Of a stretch of 47,371 bases of DNA, positions 1-8,166 are shown in pieces. Position numbers and translations under genes: made by a program. The stretch's first letter is position 1. Every line of letters starts with the position of its first letter. Source of the stretch: an uncultured Treponema sp. (GTDB lineage: Bacteria > Spirochaetota > Spirochaetia > Treponematales > Treponemataceae); assembly GCA_946611835.1 (NCBI GenBank), contig CAMOEE010000001.1:1-47371 (forward strand). Direction: 5' to 3'. The notes beneath the pieces are model-generated. The model saw nothing but the letters and a program-made list of their open reading frames with translations. It searched no databases and was not told the DNA's origin.

Positions 1-755
1 TCCATAAAGTTCTTTTTATTGCACATGCCCAAAAGCATAGTTTCAAAAGCTACAGACCCTTCTTCATCATCTTCGCTAAGACGCTTCCATTCGTGGAAAA
101 ACTTGAACTTTGCACCAAGAGTTCCAACCTTTGCTTCCGGCCCATTTGCAAACATTATGAAAGCGTTGTAATAAAAAAGCTGAGGAATAGTAGTCTGATA
201 ATCTTTGTAATTATCGTTGTAAGCATTTTCTACAGGAATATCATCGCGCTTGAGTTCAACAAATAAAAGAGGTATTCCGTTTACAAAGCCAACAATATCA
301 GCCCGGCGGTGATAAACTTCTCCCCAGATTTTCATTTCCTGCACAGCAAGAAAATCATTTTCTTCCGGATGATTAAAATCAAAAAGCTGAGCCTTACGTT
401 TTACATAGCTACCGTTTTCATCTTGAACATCAACTTCTATTCCTTCTTTGAAAAAGTTATAGTTCTTTTCGTTTGTCTGAATTGCAGAATCACTGGAGAT
501 TTTTGTATTAAGGATTTTTAAGACCTGTTCAAAAATATCATCCGTCATCCAGTCATTTAATTTGAATACAGCTTCTTTGAGATAACGGGTCAAAAGAATT
601 TCTTTATATGATTTACGACCAATAGACTTAGGAGAAGAATCATCATCGAGCACTTCATCATTGTAGGCATAGAAAGTTCGCCACTTGAGAGTATCTCGCA
701 AGAGTTCGATTGCACTGTTTTGAACAAGCTCGTTTTCGCTGTATTCGTAACTCAT
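1..755 (-). CDS. hsdR: Type I restriction enzyme R subunit, N-terminal part (runs off the left edge)
   Basis: About 251 codons are open from the ATG at 755 to the window edge, with no stop. The protein starts MSYEYSENELVQNSAIELL and contains RADIVGFVNGIPLLFVELK, the core of the HSDR_N PD-(D/E)XK nuclease domain that cuts DNA in type I restriction enzymes. The helicase domains would lie beyond base 1. The other subunits, hsdS and hsdM, are upstream on the same strand, so this is the last gene of the island. A TATAAT box at 762-767 is only 6 bases from the ATG, and no Shine-Dalgarno sequence is visible, so the mRNA may be leaderless. The subunit assignment is firm from the motif and neighbours; whether the full gene is intact cannot be seen. 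Confidence 0.9.
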   Translation of the reverse strand, partial: MSYEYSENELVQNSAIELLRDTLKWRTFYAYNDEVLDDDSSPKSIGRKSYKEILLTRYLKEAVFKLNDWMTDDIFEQVLKILNTKISSDSAIQTNEKNYNFFKEGIEVDVQDENGSYVKRKAQLFDFNHPEENDFLAVQEMKIWGEVYHRRADIVGFVNGIPLLFVELKRDDIPVENAYNDNYKDYQTTIPQLFYYNAFIMFANGPEAKVGTLGAKFKFFHEWKRLSEDDEEGSVAFETMLLGMCNKKNFM

Positions 756-795
756 ATATTTATTATACCACAAAATAATTATAAAATCTTTTTTC

Positions 796-824
796 TTGAT
801 TTTAGGGCTAGAATCTCATATAAT
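796..824 (+). promoter_or_regulatory. Sigma-70-type promoter
   Basis: TTGATT at 796-801 and a perfect TATAAT at 819-824 are separated by exactly 17 bases. The predicted start is near 831. No plus-strand coding sequence follows, so the likely product is the small RNA described next. Confidence 0.5.
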
Positions 825-830
825 CGATGT

Positions 831-909
831 AGATCCTATTAAGGTGAAAGTGGGCTACATGCCATGCGTTTCGAAAGGAACCTAGCCTTATATTGGGTCT
901 ATTTTTTTT
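831..909 (+). ncRNA. Candidate small structured RNA
   Basis: The predicted transcript begins at the first base of a helix that closes the whole molecule: AGATCC (831-836) pairs with GGGTCT (895-900), which is followed by A and eight T. Inside, TAAGG (840-844) can pair with CCTTA (886-890), and GTTTC-GAAA-GGAAC (868-881) makes a tetraloop hairpin. It matches no RNA family I recognise. A caution is that the T run and the 3' arm also encode, on the other strand, the conserved C-terminus of the DUF3800 remnant, so part of this structure may be coincidence. Confidence 0.35.
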
Positions 910-1385
910 GCTTCCAGAGGATTCTTATCTGAATAGTAATTATTTGGATATTTTGCTGTATCAAAGATATCACAAACAAAACTGATTTTATCTTTTAAAT
1001 AATTATAATATCTGAATTCCCTTTTTTCGTATGCACGTTGAACTGTCCAAATTTCCCATAGAAGAAAAATAACAGTCAATTTCAGAATATAGATGAAGTC
1101 GATTTTCAAGCAGCTTCGTTACAAGATACTTATAAATCCTTGCTTCTTTCAAATCAAATTTCTTTTGGAATATCTTTCAAATAATCATCATTAACTAATT
1201 CTGACTGTAATGCAAGTAGACCTTTCCTAAAATCTTTTGGATCTTCTGTTTCCAAATAACCAACTATGAATACTTTGCTTGCATTTCCTGTTTCAATTAA
1301 ATTTACACCTTTTCGACCAAGGATTTGCGGATCTCCAGCCTCATCAAAAAAAATAGTACATTTTTATATCTTTTGTTTTCTTCAT
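888..1385 (-). pseudogene. DUF3800-family gene, decayed
   Basis: From an ATG at 1385, preceded by GAGG, the product reads MKKTKDIKMYYFF and hits a stop. Shifting one base at a run of eight T (1346-1353, complement) restores DEAGDPQILGRKGVNLIE, the acidic start of DUF3800 proteins (RNase H-like fold, function unknown, frequent in defence islands). That frame ends after LKDIPKEI. The far end, 1109-888, resumes the family C-terminus (WTVQRAYEKREFRYYNYLKD, then IFDTAKYPN and KKIDPI). The middle of the protein is missing. One base slip could explain the first lesion but not the internal deletion, so the gene is dead. It sits between hsdS and hsdR on the same strand. Confidence 0.8.
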
Positions 1386-1421
1386 TCTTGCCTCAGTTAC
1401 ATTATAGCAAATAATAGAATT

Positions 1422-2651
1422 TTAAACTTCAACTTCTCCATTCATTAATTTTGGAAGAAGTTTATCGCGGGCAGATTGAAGAAGTTGAATTTGATTCTGT
1501 AATGATTTTATTTTATCAAAATAACGAGCGGCTAGTTTTGAAAAATTTTCAAGTAAAGATTCTGGTGGAATAATTATTGGCATTGACTTTACAATCTTTG
1601 AATTAATCGCTGTAGAAATTGCAGATGTACTACCAAGAGAATCATAATGAAAGTTTTTCAAATATAAATATATGTATTCGCGAATAAACTTATTATCTGT
1701 TACAAAATGGGCAATTGCTTCATTTGTTGTCATCTCTTCTGTTGTTATAGAAACTCTTCCAACAGTTAGCTTAAAACTAAGCAAAACAGTATTTTCTGGA
1801 ATGATTTTTACATTTTTTGACTCGATAGCTTCATTTGTAAGATTTTCTGATGTTTGAAAAATAAATACTCCAGAGTTGCCCATATCGGCAATTGAAATCC
1901 ATTTTTTGCCAATATTTCCTTTTGAAAACCATTTAGTTTCATTCCTTGGCGGAGTTTTTCCTATTGTTATTTCAAAGTAGTCTTCAGCCCTAACTCTCTT
2001 CCACCCCTCTGGCACACCATCAACAATCTTTACATTTTCATGGCCAGGGAAGTTGAGTTTTACAAACCATTCTTTGTAGAGCTTCTGTGCTACCTCTTCC
2101 AAAAGTTTTATCTGCTTGCGGTTGTTTTCTATGAGGTCATCGTATGCAGAAAGAATTCCAGCGATTTTTTGTTGGGTTTCTAGTTGAGGACAAGGAAATT
2201 GAAATTGTTTAACCAAGTCTATTGTTAATGCAGGTTGAGCAGACCCTATTGTTCTTGCCCAGATTGTTTTTTGTCCTTCTGCTGAGTTAATGTAATAGAA
2301 TATAAATTGAGAGTTTACATTTTCAGAAATATCTTTTAACCAAATTAAATTTCCATCTTTAAAATAAAATGTTTCATCTTTGACCAAATACGGGATTCCT
2401 AGTGTTACACCAACTCCTGTTATCAATAAATCATTCTTTTGGGGAACTCCATAATTCATTTTCATTTTTCTATATAAATCATTACTGATGAATAATTGTT
2501 CTGAAAGTTCTTCACCTCGATTTTTTTCAATGATTTCTTTTTGGCGATAAAATGGTATTCCTGTTTTTGTATATTGATTAGCAAAAACTCTTTTACTCGA
2601 GGTTACAGTTGCAATATCTCCAAGTCTAACTTTCTTCCACTCAGTTTTCAT
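1422..2651 (-). CDS. hsdS: Type I restriction enzyme specificity subunit
   Basis: The 409-residue protein has the usual S-subunit layout: a target-recognition domain (about residues 1-150), a conserved helical spacer (LETQQKIAGILSAYDDLIEN), a second recognition domain starting at GVPEGWKRV, and a C-terminal helix ending in RDKLLPKLMNGEVEV. It gives the HsdM/HsdR complex its bipartite DNA target. The start (MKTEWKKVRLGDI) is preceded by GGTG and overlaps by an ATGA the stop of the small ORF before it, so translation is probably coupled. Length is normal, with no sign of truncation. Nearby inverted S fragments that would indicate shuffling are not visible in this window. Confidence 0.95.
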   Translation of the reverse strand: MKTEWKKVRLGDIATVTSSKRVFANQYTKTGIPFYRQKEIIEKNRGEELSEQLFISNDLYRKMKMNYGVPQKNDLLITGVGVTLGIPYLVKDETFYFKDGNLIWLKDISENVNSQFIFYYINSAEGQKTIWARTIGSAQPALTIDLVKQFQFPCPQLETQQKIAGILSAYDDLIENNRKQIKLLEEVAQKLYKEWFVKLNFPGHENVKIVDGVPEGWKRVRAEDYFEITIGKTPPRNETKWFSKGNIGKKWISIADMGNSGVFIFQTSENLTNEAIESKNVKIIPENTVLLSFKLTVGRVSITTEEMTTNEAIAHFVTDNKFIREYIYLYLKNFHYDSLGSTSAISTAINSKIVKSMPIIIPPESLLENFSKLAARYFDKIKSLQNQIQLLQSARDKLLPKLMNGEVEV

Positions 2652-2812
2652 TTTTCACCATCCATTTTATAGAATTGCGTTAGCAATTCCGAATCTGTGT
2701 GACAATTCGGGGGCGTTGCGGGGGTTGCCCCCGCAGAGAGGGTAGCGGAAAACGCCGCAGGCGGTTGGAGCGAGGGGGAGACTTCCCCCTTCTTTATTTT
2801 TTCAGTTGCCAT
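2648..2812 (-). CDS. 54-residue ORF coupled to both neighbours and made largely of repeat DNA
   Basis: The ATG at 2812 directly follows the KilA-N stop (TAAATG), and its stop overlaps the hsdS start (ATGA). The product begins MATEKIKKGEVSPSL and ends SELLTQFYKMDGEK. Its middle, rich in Pro and Ala, is encoded by a GC-rich hairpin repeat (2672-2803). The frame stays open through the repeat, which would keep ribosomes moving from the KilA-N gene into hsdS. It may be an original short N-terminal extension of the S gene split by repeat insertion, or simply a fortuitous ORF. No function is recognised. Confidence 0.45.
   Translation of the reverse strand: MATEKIKKGEVSPSLQPPAAFSATLSAGATPATPPNCHTDSELLTQFYKMDGEK
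2672..2803. repeat. GC-rich multi-hairpin extragenic repeat
   Basis: In an AT-rich surrounding, this stretch holds GAATTGC-GTTA-GCAATTC (2672-2689), a CCGAAT/ATTCGG pair just after it, and GCGGGGG-TTG-CCCCCGC (2718-2734). A purine-rich tail with GGTAGCGGAAAACGCC and GCAGGCGGTTGGAGCGAG follows. It resembles dispersed REP-like elements. No T run follows the strong hairpin, so it is not a simple terminator. Confidence 0.6.
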
Positions 2813-3622
2813 TTATTTTCCTTCCGTCAGAAGTTTTCTGTCTTCAACATTTTCCAAAACCTTCATCTGCTGGATAGCGATTTTGTTCAATTTTTCCAAA
2901 CGTTCGTTTTGTGGAAGCCCATCATTAATAAATACTGCATTCAGATTTTCCATATTGCTAAGACAAATCAGCTGATTTATTGTCGCATAATCGCGAATGT
3001 TTCCTTTTAATTCTGGATTTGCTTCCCGCCACTCTTTTGCGGTAACACCAAACATAGCGACATTTAGCATATCTGCTTCATCTGCATAAACAAAAGATTT
3101 TTGAGCGGGTGTAAGCTCCGGCGGAATAAGATTCTGCTTTATAGCATCTGTATGAATACGATAATTGATTTTTGCAAGTTCACGTTTTGCACTCCAGCCA
3201 AGCTGTTTTTGTTCTTCTTCCTTTAAGCGCTGGAATTCTTTTACAATATAGATTTTAAATTCAGGACTAATCCACATTGCAAATTCAAAAGCAATGTCTT
3301 TATGTGCGTATGTACCACCATAGCGACCTGCTTTAGCCTGCAGACTTATAGCATTTGTTCTTTCAACAAATTCTTTTACGCTAATCTTAAAACTATTTAA
3401 TCCAGATTGACTTTTAATTATGGCGAATTCGCCATAATTAAAATTTGGGTTATAGACTTGTTCCCAAATTCCAATATATTCCAGAGTATTTCGGTTTCTG
3501 AGCCAGTCTGTTATAAAGAAATCTCCGTCTTTTGCTTTTAGCATATCAGTAAGACAAAAATAGTCTTCGTTATTAACCTGAACTACTGTAATCTCTGTAT
3601 CTTTTACATTAACTTTTTGCAT
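2813..3622 (-). CDS. KilA-N domain protein
   Basis: The 269-residue protein has a KilA-N DNA-binding domain (about residues 15-130, including KISVKEFVERTNAISLQAKA and GRYGGTYAHKDIAFEFAMWI). A C-terminal region typical of bacterial KilA-N proteins follows (ADEADMLNVAMFGVTAKEWR). KilA-N proteins come from large DNA viruses and phages and occur in bacterial defence and mobile regions, where their role is mostly unknown. The gene overlaps the end of the upstream ATPase gene by 14 bases, so they are co-translated. The codons for NYGEFAIIK lie on a perfect 32-base palindrome (3412-3443). Confidence 0.9.
   Translation of the reverse strand: MQKVNVKDTEITVVQVNNEDYFCLTDMLKAKDGDFFITDWLRNRNTLEYIGIWEQVYNPNFNYGEFAIIKSQSGLNSFKISVKEFVERTNAISLQAKAGRYGGTYAHKDIAFEFAMWISPEFKIYIVKEFQRLKEEEQKQLGWSAKRELAKINYRIHTDAIKQNLIPPELTPAQKSFVYADEADMLNVAMFGVTAKEWREANPELKGNIRDYATINQLICLSNMENLNAVFINDGLPQNERLEKLNKIAIQQMKVLENVEDRKLLTEGK
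3412..3443. repeat. Perfect 32-bp palindrome inside the KilA-N gene
   Basis: The two halves are exact reverse complements with no spacer, centred on GAATTC at 3425-3430. It encodes the NYGEFAIIK stretch of the protein. Confidence 0.95.
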
Positions 3623-5096
3623 TCTCTGCTCCAGCTACAATTTCCCAATGGCCGCCCTTATCGGCACCAACACGGCGGATAATACCTTCATTTTGCATTT
3701 CTGCAAGCATTTTTTTAACAGTTGTATGGCCAATATCAAGCATAGTTACTAATTTTGAAATTGTAACATTTGAATCTTTATTTATGGCTTCTAATATCTG
3801 TTGGCACTTTTCTGGCCACTTTTCTGGCCACTTTTCTGGCCACTTTATTGTTTTCTGGTCACTTTTCTGGACATGTTCTATAATTTTCTCCCCAGTTTTC
3901 TGAGAACTTTCGTCCGGCATTGGCTCAACTCCATAATTCATATTCTTAAAAGTAACACTAAAAGAATATGGATTGGAATTGAACACAGGAAGGTTTTCTT
4001 CTGTATAGTTTGGTGCAAATTTAACTGCGTCCATAATTTTTCTGAATCCACTGCCACGGCGTTCCATAAAATCCATGCGGGTAAGCAGGTCAGCAATTAC
4101 GGGATTTCGTCTTGTGGAAACTACATTCTCAAGCTTCTGATCCTGCACGGGAATTCCGTCGTACATTCCACCCGGGTTCTGAATTACAAGGCGGTCATCA
4201 AAAATATCAATATGAATTTCGCTTCCTAAAACACCATAATCACGATGAACAAGCGCATTTACCATTGCCTCGTGAATTGCACGCTCGGGAAAGTTTTCTT
4301 TATTAACTCGTGTTGTAGGAAGTTTGTACCAGATTTTCTGGTTATACAGTTTTATAAAACCTTCACCTTCGTTTAAAAGCTGCAAAATGCTTCCGCTAAA
4401 TTCCTTATCATCAATTGCATCATAAGAACTAGGTGCTTTTGTAAGCCCGTTCCATCTTGTACAGAAAATACGTGAATGAAAGAAGGGACAGACATCAGTA
4501 AACAGGGCTCCAGCATTTGTCAAAAAGTCATCTTTTGTTTTTAATCCGAAAGAATAATAATCCTGTGGTTCAATTCGTTTTCCTGTGCGATTGTAGTAAA
4601 GAGATTCAAAATAGGTAAAACTAAAATCTTTTGCTTCGTATTCAGATTTAAGCGTATCCCAGGTTTTATTTGTTCCTTTAAGAATCAGCTCATGCAAAAT
4701 TGGAGTATCAGCCTGAACGCTGGAAGAACCTGCTCTGATGAATGTAATCTTTGTTGAATTTTCATTCAGATAATAAGGAGTATTTAAGCCGCCAGAAACT
4801 TTTAATACAAGAACTGTATTTCCATCCACTGTGTCTGGTTCAAGAATAAATTCTGGAATTGGGGATATTCTGTCTTTAATACATTCAGTAATAAATTCAA
4901 TTTCTCCCTGCAAATCTGCTATAGGGCAATACTGGCGGTTTTCATCATCAATACCAAAAATCAAAGCACCGCCGATTCCGTTTGCAAATGCACAGACACT
5001 TTTGAGCCAGCTTTTAGTTTTTTTATGTTCAACTTCGCGCTTAAAGTCGCATTCTGTATGTTCAAGCTTAAACTTGCTTAAAGATAAGTTTTCCAT
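3609..5096 (-). CDS. AlbA_2 / HATPase putative transcriptional regulator
   Basis: The 495-residue protein has an N-terminal AlbA_2 (schlafen-type) domain (about 1-130: TECDFKREVEHKKTKSWLKS, then FANGIGGALIFGIDD). A GHKL-like ATPase segment follows around residues 270-360 (RAIHEAMVNALVHRDY, MERRGSGFRKI), and a winged helix ends the protein (VTISKLVTMLDIGHTTVKKM). The linker carries a tandem WPEK repeat. Such proteins are usually annotated as ATP-binding or RecG-like regulators, and their function is not established. The start is chosen because GGAGG, inside the 3' end of hsdM, lies just upstream; only three bases separate the hsdM stop from this ATG. The position between hsdM and hsdS suggests a regulatory or accessory defence role, which is inference. 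Confidence 0.88.
   Translation of the reverse strand: MENLSLSKFKLEHTECDFKREVEHKKTKSWLKSVCAFANGIGGALIFGIDDENRQYCPIADLQGEIEFITECIKDRISPIPEFILEPDTVDGNTVLVLKVSGGLNTPYYLNENSTKITFIRAGSSSVQADTPILHELILKGTNKTWDTLKSEYEAKDFSFTYFESLYYNRTGKRIEPQDYYSFGLKTKDDFLTNAGALFTDVCPFFHSRIFCTRWNGLTKAPSSYDAIDDKEFSGSILQLLNEGEGFIKLYNQKIWYKLPTTRVNKENFPERAIHEAMVNALVHRDYGVLGSEIHIDIFDDRLVIQNPGGMYDGIPVQDQKLENVVSTRRNPVIADLLTRMDFMERRGSGFRKIMDAVKFAPNYTEENLPVFNSNPYSFSVTFKNMNYGVEPMPDESSQKTGEKIIEHVQKSDQKTIKWPEKWPEKWPEKCQQILEAINKDSNVTISKLVTMLDIGHTTVKKMLAEMQNEGIIRRVGADKGGHWEIVAGAENAKS
3805..3846. repeat. 12-bp in-frame tandem repeat (WPEK linker)
   Basis: CACTTTTCTGGC is repeated three times exactly (3805-3840) plus a half copy. A related unit recurs near 3860. 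Because the unit is a multiple of three, copy-number change would alter linker length without breaking the frame. Confidence 0.9.
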
Positions 5097-5099
5097 GAA

Positions 5100-6953
5100 T
5101 TACGCCTCCAGCCCTAGTTCTTTCAGATTTGCATTTATCGTTGCCATAAGGTTATTACTTTCGTCCTGAAGTTTATTAAGTTCTACATGAATCTCTTTCA
5201 TGCGTTCTTCAAAGTTTTCGTCATCTTCCAGAACTTCTGCAACGCCAACATAAGCACCTGGAGTAAGGGAATAATTTTTCTCTGCAATTTCTGCACGGGT
5301 AGCGATTTTACAAAGACCTGCGATATCAGCATAAGTGCCATCGCCAAATTTGTCTGTGAGCCAGATTGCCTGTTTTATTATTTCTTCATTTTCCTTTATA
5401 TTGGCAATCATGTCTTCATTAGCCTGTTTAATGGCTTTCTTCGATTTGCGGTCTGCTTGGGCTTCTGCCTTCTGTGCCGTCTCTTCACAAATCTTAATCT
5501 GCTCCTGTGTGATTGCTAAAATTTCATGAAGATGCTCAATACTATTACATTCTGTGAGTAAGTCTCTTTTCTCCAAATCGTCTATGAATAAAGCTCCTGC
5601 ACGGATAGCATCGAAGTATTCTTCAAGAACAGTCTTGTACTTATCAATTTCTCCGCAATAAAGATGAACAATGCTGGTAAGATTTTTAATCTGCCATTTT
5701 GTCCATTCGTTTAAGTTGCGGTCTACGACAGTAAAATAATTACGGGCATCTATAAAAAGCACCTTGTTTTTAAGTTCATCCTTTTTGCCTTTATCAAAGA
5801 ACCAGAGGGTACAAGGAAGACTAAGCGTATAAAAGAAGTTATTTCCAACACTGAGGATTACATCTACATCACCAGTTTCTACAAGCTTCTGGCGGATGTC
5901 GCGGTCTGCATGCTGGCTGTCTGTTGCAGAGGAAGCCATAACAAAACCTGCACGACCGGTTTCATTCAGATATGCATAAAAGTAACTAATCCAAAGATAG
6001 TTTGCATTTCCAATTTCCTTTGTTTTTTCATTGTAGCCGGGAAGCCCGAAAGGAAGGCGGCCTGCATTAAGAGCAGCTTCGTATTTTACTTTGTTTACAT
6101 TGAACGGCGGATTAGCCATTACAAAATCACATTTACCTTCAAGTTTGTGATAATCGTTGTAGAAGGAATTTGCTTCGTCTCCGCTGATGATTTTTGCATT
6201 AAGGCCGTGAACTGCCATGTTCATCTTACAAAGCTTTGCATTGAACTCAACTTTTTCCTGTCCAAAGAAAGTGAGTTTGTCACTGGCGTTGATTCCATTT
6301 GCATTTACAAAGTCGCCTGAGCTTACGAACATACCACCAGAACCACAGGCAGGATCAAGAATCTTTCCATGTGTCGGCTGAATAATATTTACAATCATTC
6401 TTACAAGAGATTTTGGTGTAAAGAAAACGCCGTCATCACTGGCGATATTCTTTGCAAACTTGTTTAAGAAATATTCATAAATGCGGCCGATTACATCATC
6501 TTTAATTTCGTTGAGGGCATCATTGTTGAAAAGGCGGAGAAGGTCTTTGAGTAAATCATTCTTGAAAATTGTCTGATAGTTTTTTGGCAGAATACCGGAA
6601 AGGTCCGGGCATTCTTTTTCGATTGCTTCCATAGCCTTATCTACAGCTTCTCCAAGATTTTTGTCTTTTGGAAGATTTAAGAGATAATCATAGCGGGCGT
6701 TTTCTGGAAGGAAGATTGCACTTTTTGATTTAAAATCACTTGATTCAACCGGAAGTTTTACTCCGTTGCGGCTTGGACGGTCTTTGAGAATTTCTGCTTC
6801 AACATATTTAAAACGGGTAAAAGCATAGCGAAGGTAAATGAGCCCTAGGACAGGCATGCAGTATTCCTGCGAACTGAGTTTTGAACCTTCGCGTAAAGCA
6901 TCTGCGCTTTCCCAGAGGTCGTTTTCTAGTGATTTTATGTTGTTTTGTGACAT
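5100..6953 (-). CDS. hsdM: Type I restriction-modification DNA methyltransferase (M subunit)
   Basis: The 617-residue protein has an N-terminal HsdM_N region and the N6-adenine methylase core. This includes SAM motif I (DPACGSGGMFV, about residue 200) and catalytic motif IV (NPPF, about residue 290), with a C-terminal coiled region near residues 480-560. It methylates adenine at the host's recognition site and forms the complex with HsdS. I start at MSQNNIKSLENDLW rather than an upstream in-frame ATG because GGAAA precedes it and an extended -10 (TGATATAAT, 6991-6999) lies upstream. It is the first gene of the island and is followed closely by the AlbA_2 gene. Confidence 0.96.
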   Translation of the reverse strand: MSQNNIKSLENDLWESADALREGSKLSSQEYCMPVLGLIYLRYAFTRFKYVEAEILKDRPSRNGVKLPVESSDFKSKSAIFLPENARYDYLLNLPKDKNLGEAVDKAMEAIEKECPDLSGILPKNYQTIFKNDLLKDLLRLFNNDALNEIKDDVIGRIYEYFLNKFAKNIASDDGVFFTPKSLVRMIVNIIQPTHGKILDPACGSGGMFVSSGDFVNANGINASDKLTFFGQEKVEFNAKLCKMNMAVHGLNAKIISGDEANSFYNDYHKLEGKCDFVMANPPFNVNKVKYEAALNAGRLPFGLPGYNEKTKEIGNANYLWISYFYAYLNETGRAGFVMASSATDSQHADRDIRQKLVETGDVDVILSVGNNFFYTLSLPCTLWFFDKGKKDELKNKVLFIDARNYFTVVDRNLNEWTKWQIKNLTSIVHLYCGEIDKYKTVLEEYFDAIRAGALFIDDLEKRDLLTECNSIEHLHEILAITQEQIKICEETAQKAEAQADRKSKKAIKQANEDMIANIKENEEIIKQAIWLTDKFGDGTYADIAGLCKIATRAEIAEKNYSLTPGAYVGVAEVLEDDENFEERMKEIHVELNKLQDESNNLMATINANLKELGLEA

Positions 6954-6990
6954 GTAGGATTTCCTTTGCTTTTTTCTACTTGTAATTTCC

Positions 6991-6999
6991 ATTATATCA
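6991..6999 (-). promoter_or_regulatory. Extended -10 promoter of the restriction-modification operon
   Basis: TGATATAAT on the minus strand lies 38 bases before the hsdM start. No clear -35 is seen, which is common for extended -10 promoters. Confidence 0.55.
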
Positions 7000-7044
7000 C
7001 AATTTTCGCCCATTTTATAGCGGTAATCTCCACTATACCTCCCT

Positions 7045-8166
7045 CTACTCTCGCCTCAGCAAATACCAGTAAAAAGCCTCCATAAAGAACCTGTTCCCCG
7101 CGCTCTCAAGGACATTAAGTCCCAGCGCGTCCCGGATTTTTTTGAGGCGGTAAATCAGCGTGTTCTTGTGAACATTGAGCTTCTGGGCTGCAGTCACCAG
7201 ATTGTAGTTTGCGGCAATCAGCCCTTCAGCAACCTCACTGAACTCCTGAAGGAATTTTTCGTCCAGCTGCTTTTCGTACACATTGAAGATTCTTTGAAGT
7301 TCCGACTGGGGCATTATGCTGGCAATGTAGGACGGAAGCCTGTCGTAAAAATAGACGATTTTCTCCCGGCGGCGGGTCTGCTCCTCAAGCCACTTGCAGT
7401 GACGGTACCCGTAATAATACTGAGAAAAAGCCCTCTGGAAACTTCCGACGAAAAAAGTACAGTCAAGCCTGGCATCGCCAATCCGGGCAAGAGGCTCCTT
7501 CAGGTAGGCTTCGATTTCGCCCTTTCCTCCGTCCGAAAAACTATCCGGACCAATAGTCTTGAAGACCAGAAGATGGCTTTCATCGACCGTAAAACTGATG
7601 TCCTCGCTGGTGTGGAGCCGGTTCGCCTTAACCAGGCTCAAAACAGAAGCGGCTCCTGCTCCCCGGACCTTGCACAAAATCGGGACCCGGCAAAGCTTTT
7701 CAGAATACTGCAGGTCAGAGGCAATCGTGCGCAATTCCTGAACATCGGCGTGCTCAACCTGGGTCAGAAGATTGAAAAACCTGTCCTTCCTGCTGAAACG
7801 GAGCCTGAGCTTTTCTTCCTGCCTCTCGAATTTCAGCATGGCTTCCACCGCCATCTTAGTAATCAGCGCAATCGGCCGCACCTCCTCCGGATTCCCGGTG
7901 ATTCCGACCACACCCTCCCGCTTTCCATCAAGCATAATAACCTGGTTTATGCCCGGGAGAACGCCCGGATAGTCGCCCTCCTTTGTGGTGACGACGAACT
8001 CCTCGCTGCCGGTGACAATTCTGTACGCTACCTCATGAAAGGTTCCGATTCTCCTGGGATCCCGGCTTGCGATTATGATGCCGTTCTCGTTCATTATATT
8101 GATGTTATATTCGGTGTACTGAGTAATCTGCTCAACGAATTTACGGGCGAAGGCTGCTTCTATCAT
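7045..8166 (-). CDS. CdaR/PucR-family sugar-diacid-type transcriptional regulator
   Basis: The 373-residue protein has an N-terminal diacid-recognition domain (EAAFARKFVEQITQYTEYN, then NIMNENGIIIASRDPRRIG). A central region and a C-terminal PucR-type helix-turn-helix follow (AAQKLNVHKNTLIYRLKKI). Relatives such as CdaR activate glycerate and glucarate use. No diacid catabolic gene is next to it, so its target is unknown. I take the ATG at 8166 (MIEAAFARKF) rather than an upstream in-frame start because it fits the family N-terminus. It then overlaps the upstream coiled-coil gene by 26 bases, implying coupled translation. Confidence 0.88.
   Translation of the reverse strand: MIEAAFARKFVEQITQYTEYNINIMNENGIIIASRDPRRIGTFHEVAYRIVTGSEEFVVTTKEGDYPGVLPGINQVIMLDGKREGVVGITGNPEEVRPIALITKMAVEAMLKFERQEEKLRLRFSRKDRFFNLLTQVEHADVQELRTIASDLQYSEKLCRVPILCKVRGAGAASVLSLVKANRLHTSEDISFTVDESHLLVFKTIGPDSFSDGGKGEIEAYLKEPLARIGDARLDCTFFVGSFQRAFSQYYYGYRHCKWLEEQTRRREKIVYFYDRLPSYIASIMPQSELQRIFNVYEKQLDEKFLQEFSEVAEGLIAANYNLVTAAQKLNVHKNTLIYRLKKIRDALGLNVLESAGNRFFMEAFYWYLLRRE

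Noticed and set aside
831..909. Known riboswitch or retron RNA
   Set aside because: The core sequences of common riboswitch classes are not present, and no reverse transcriptase is nearby for a retron.
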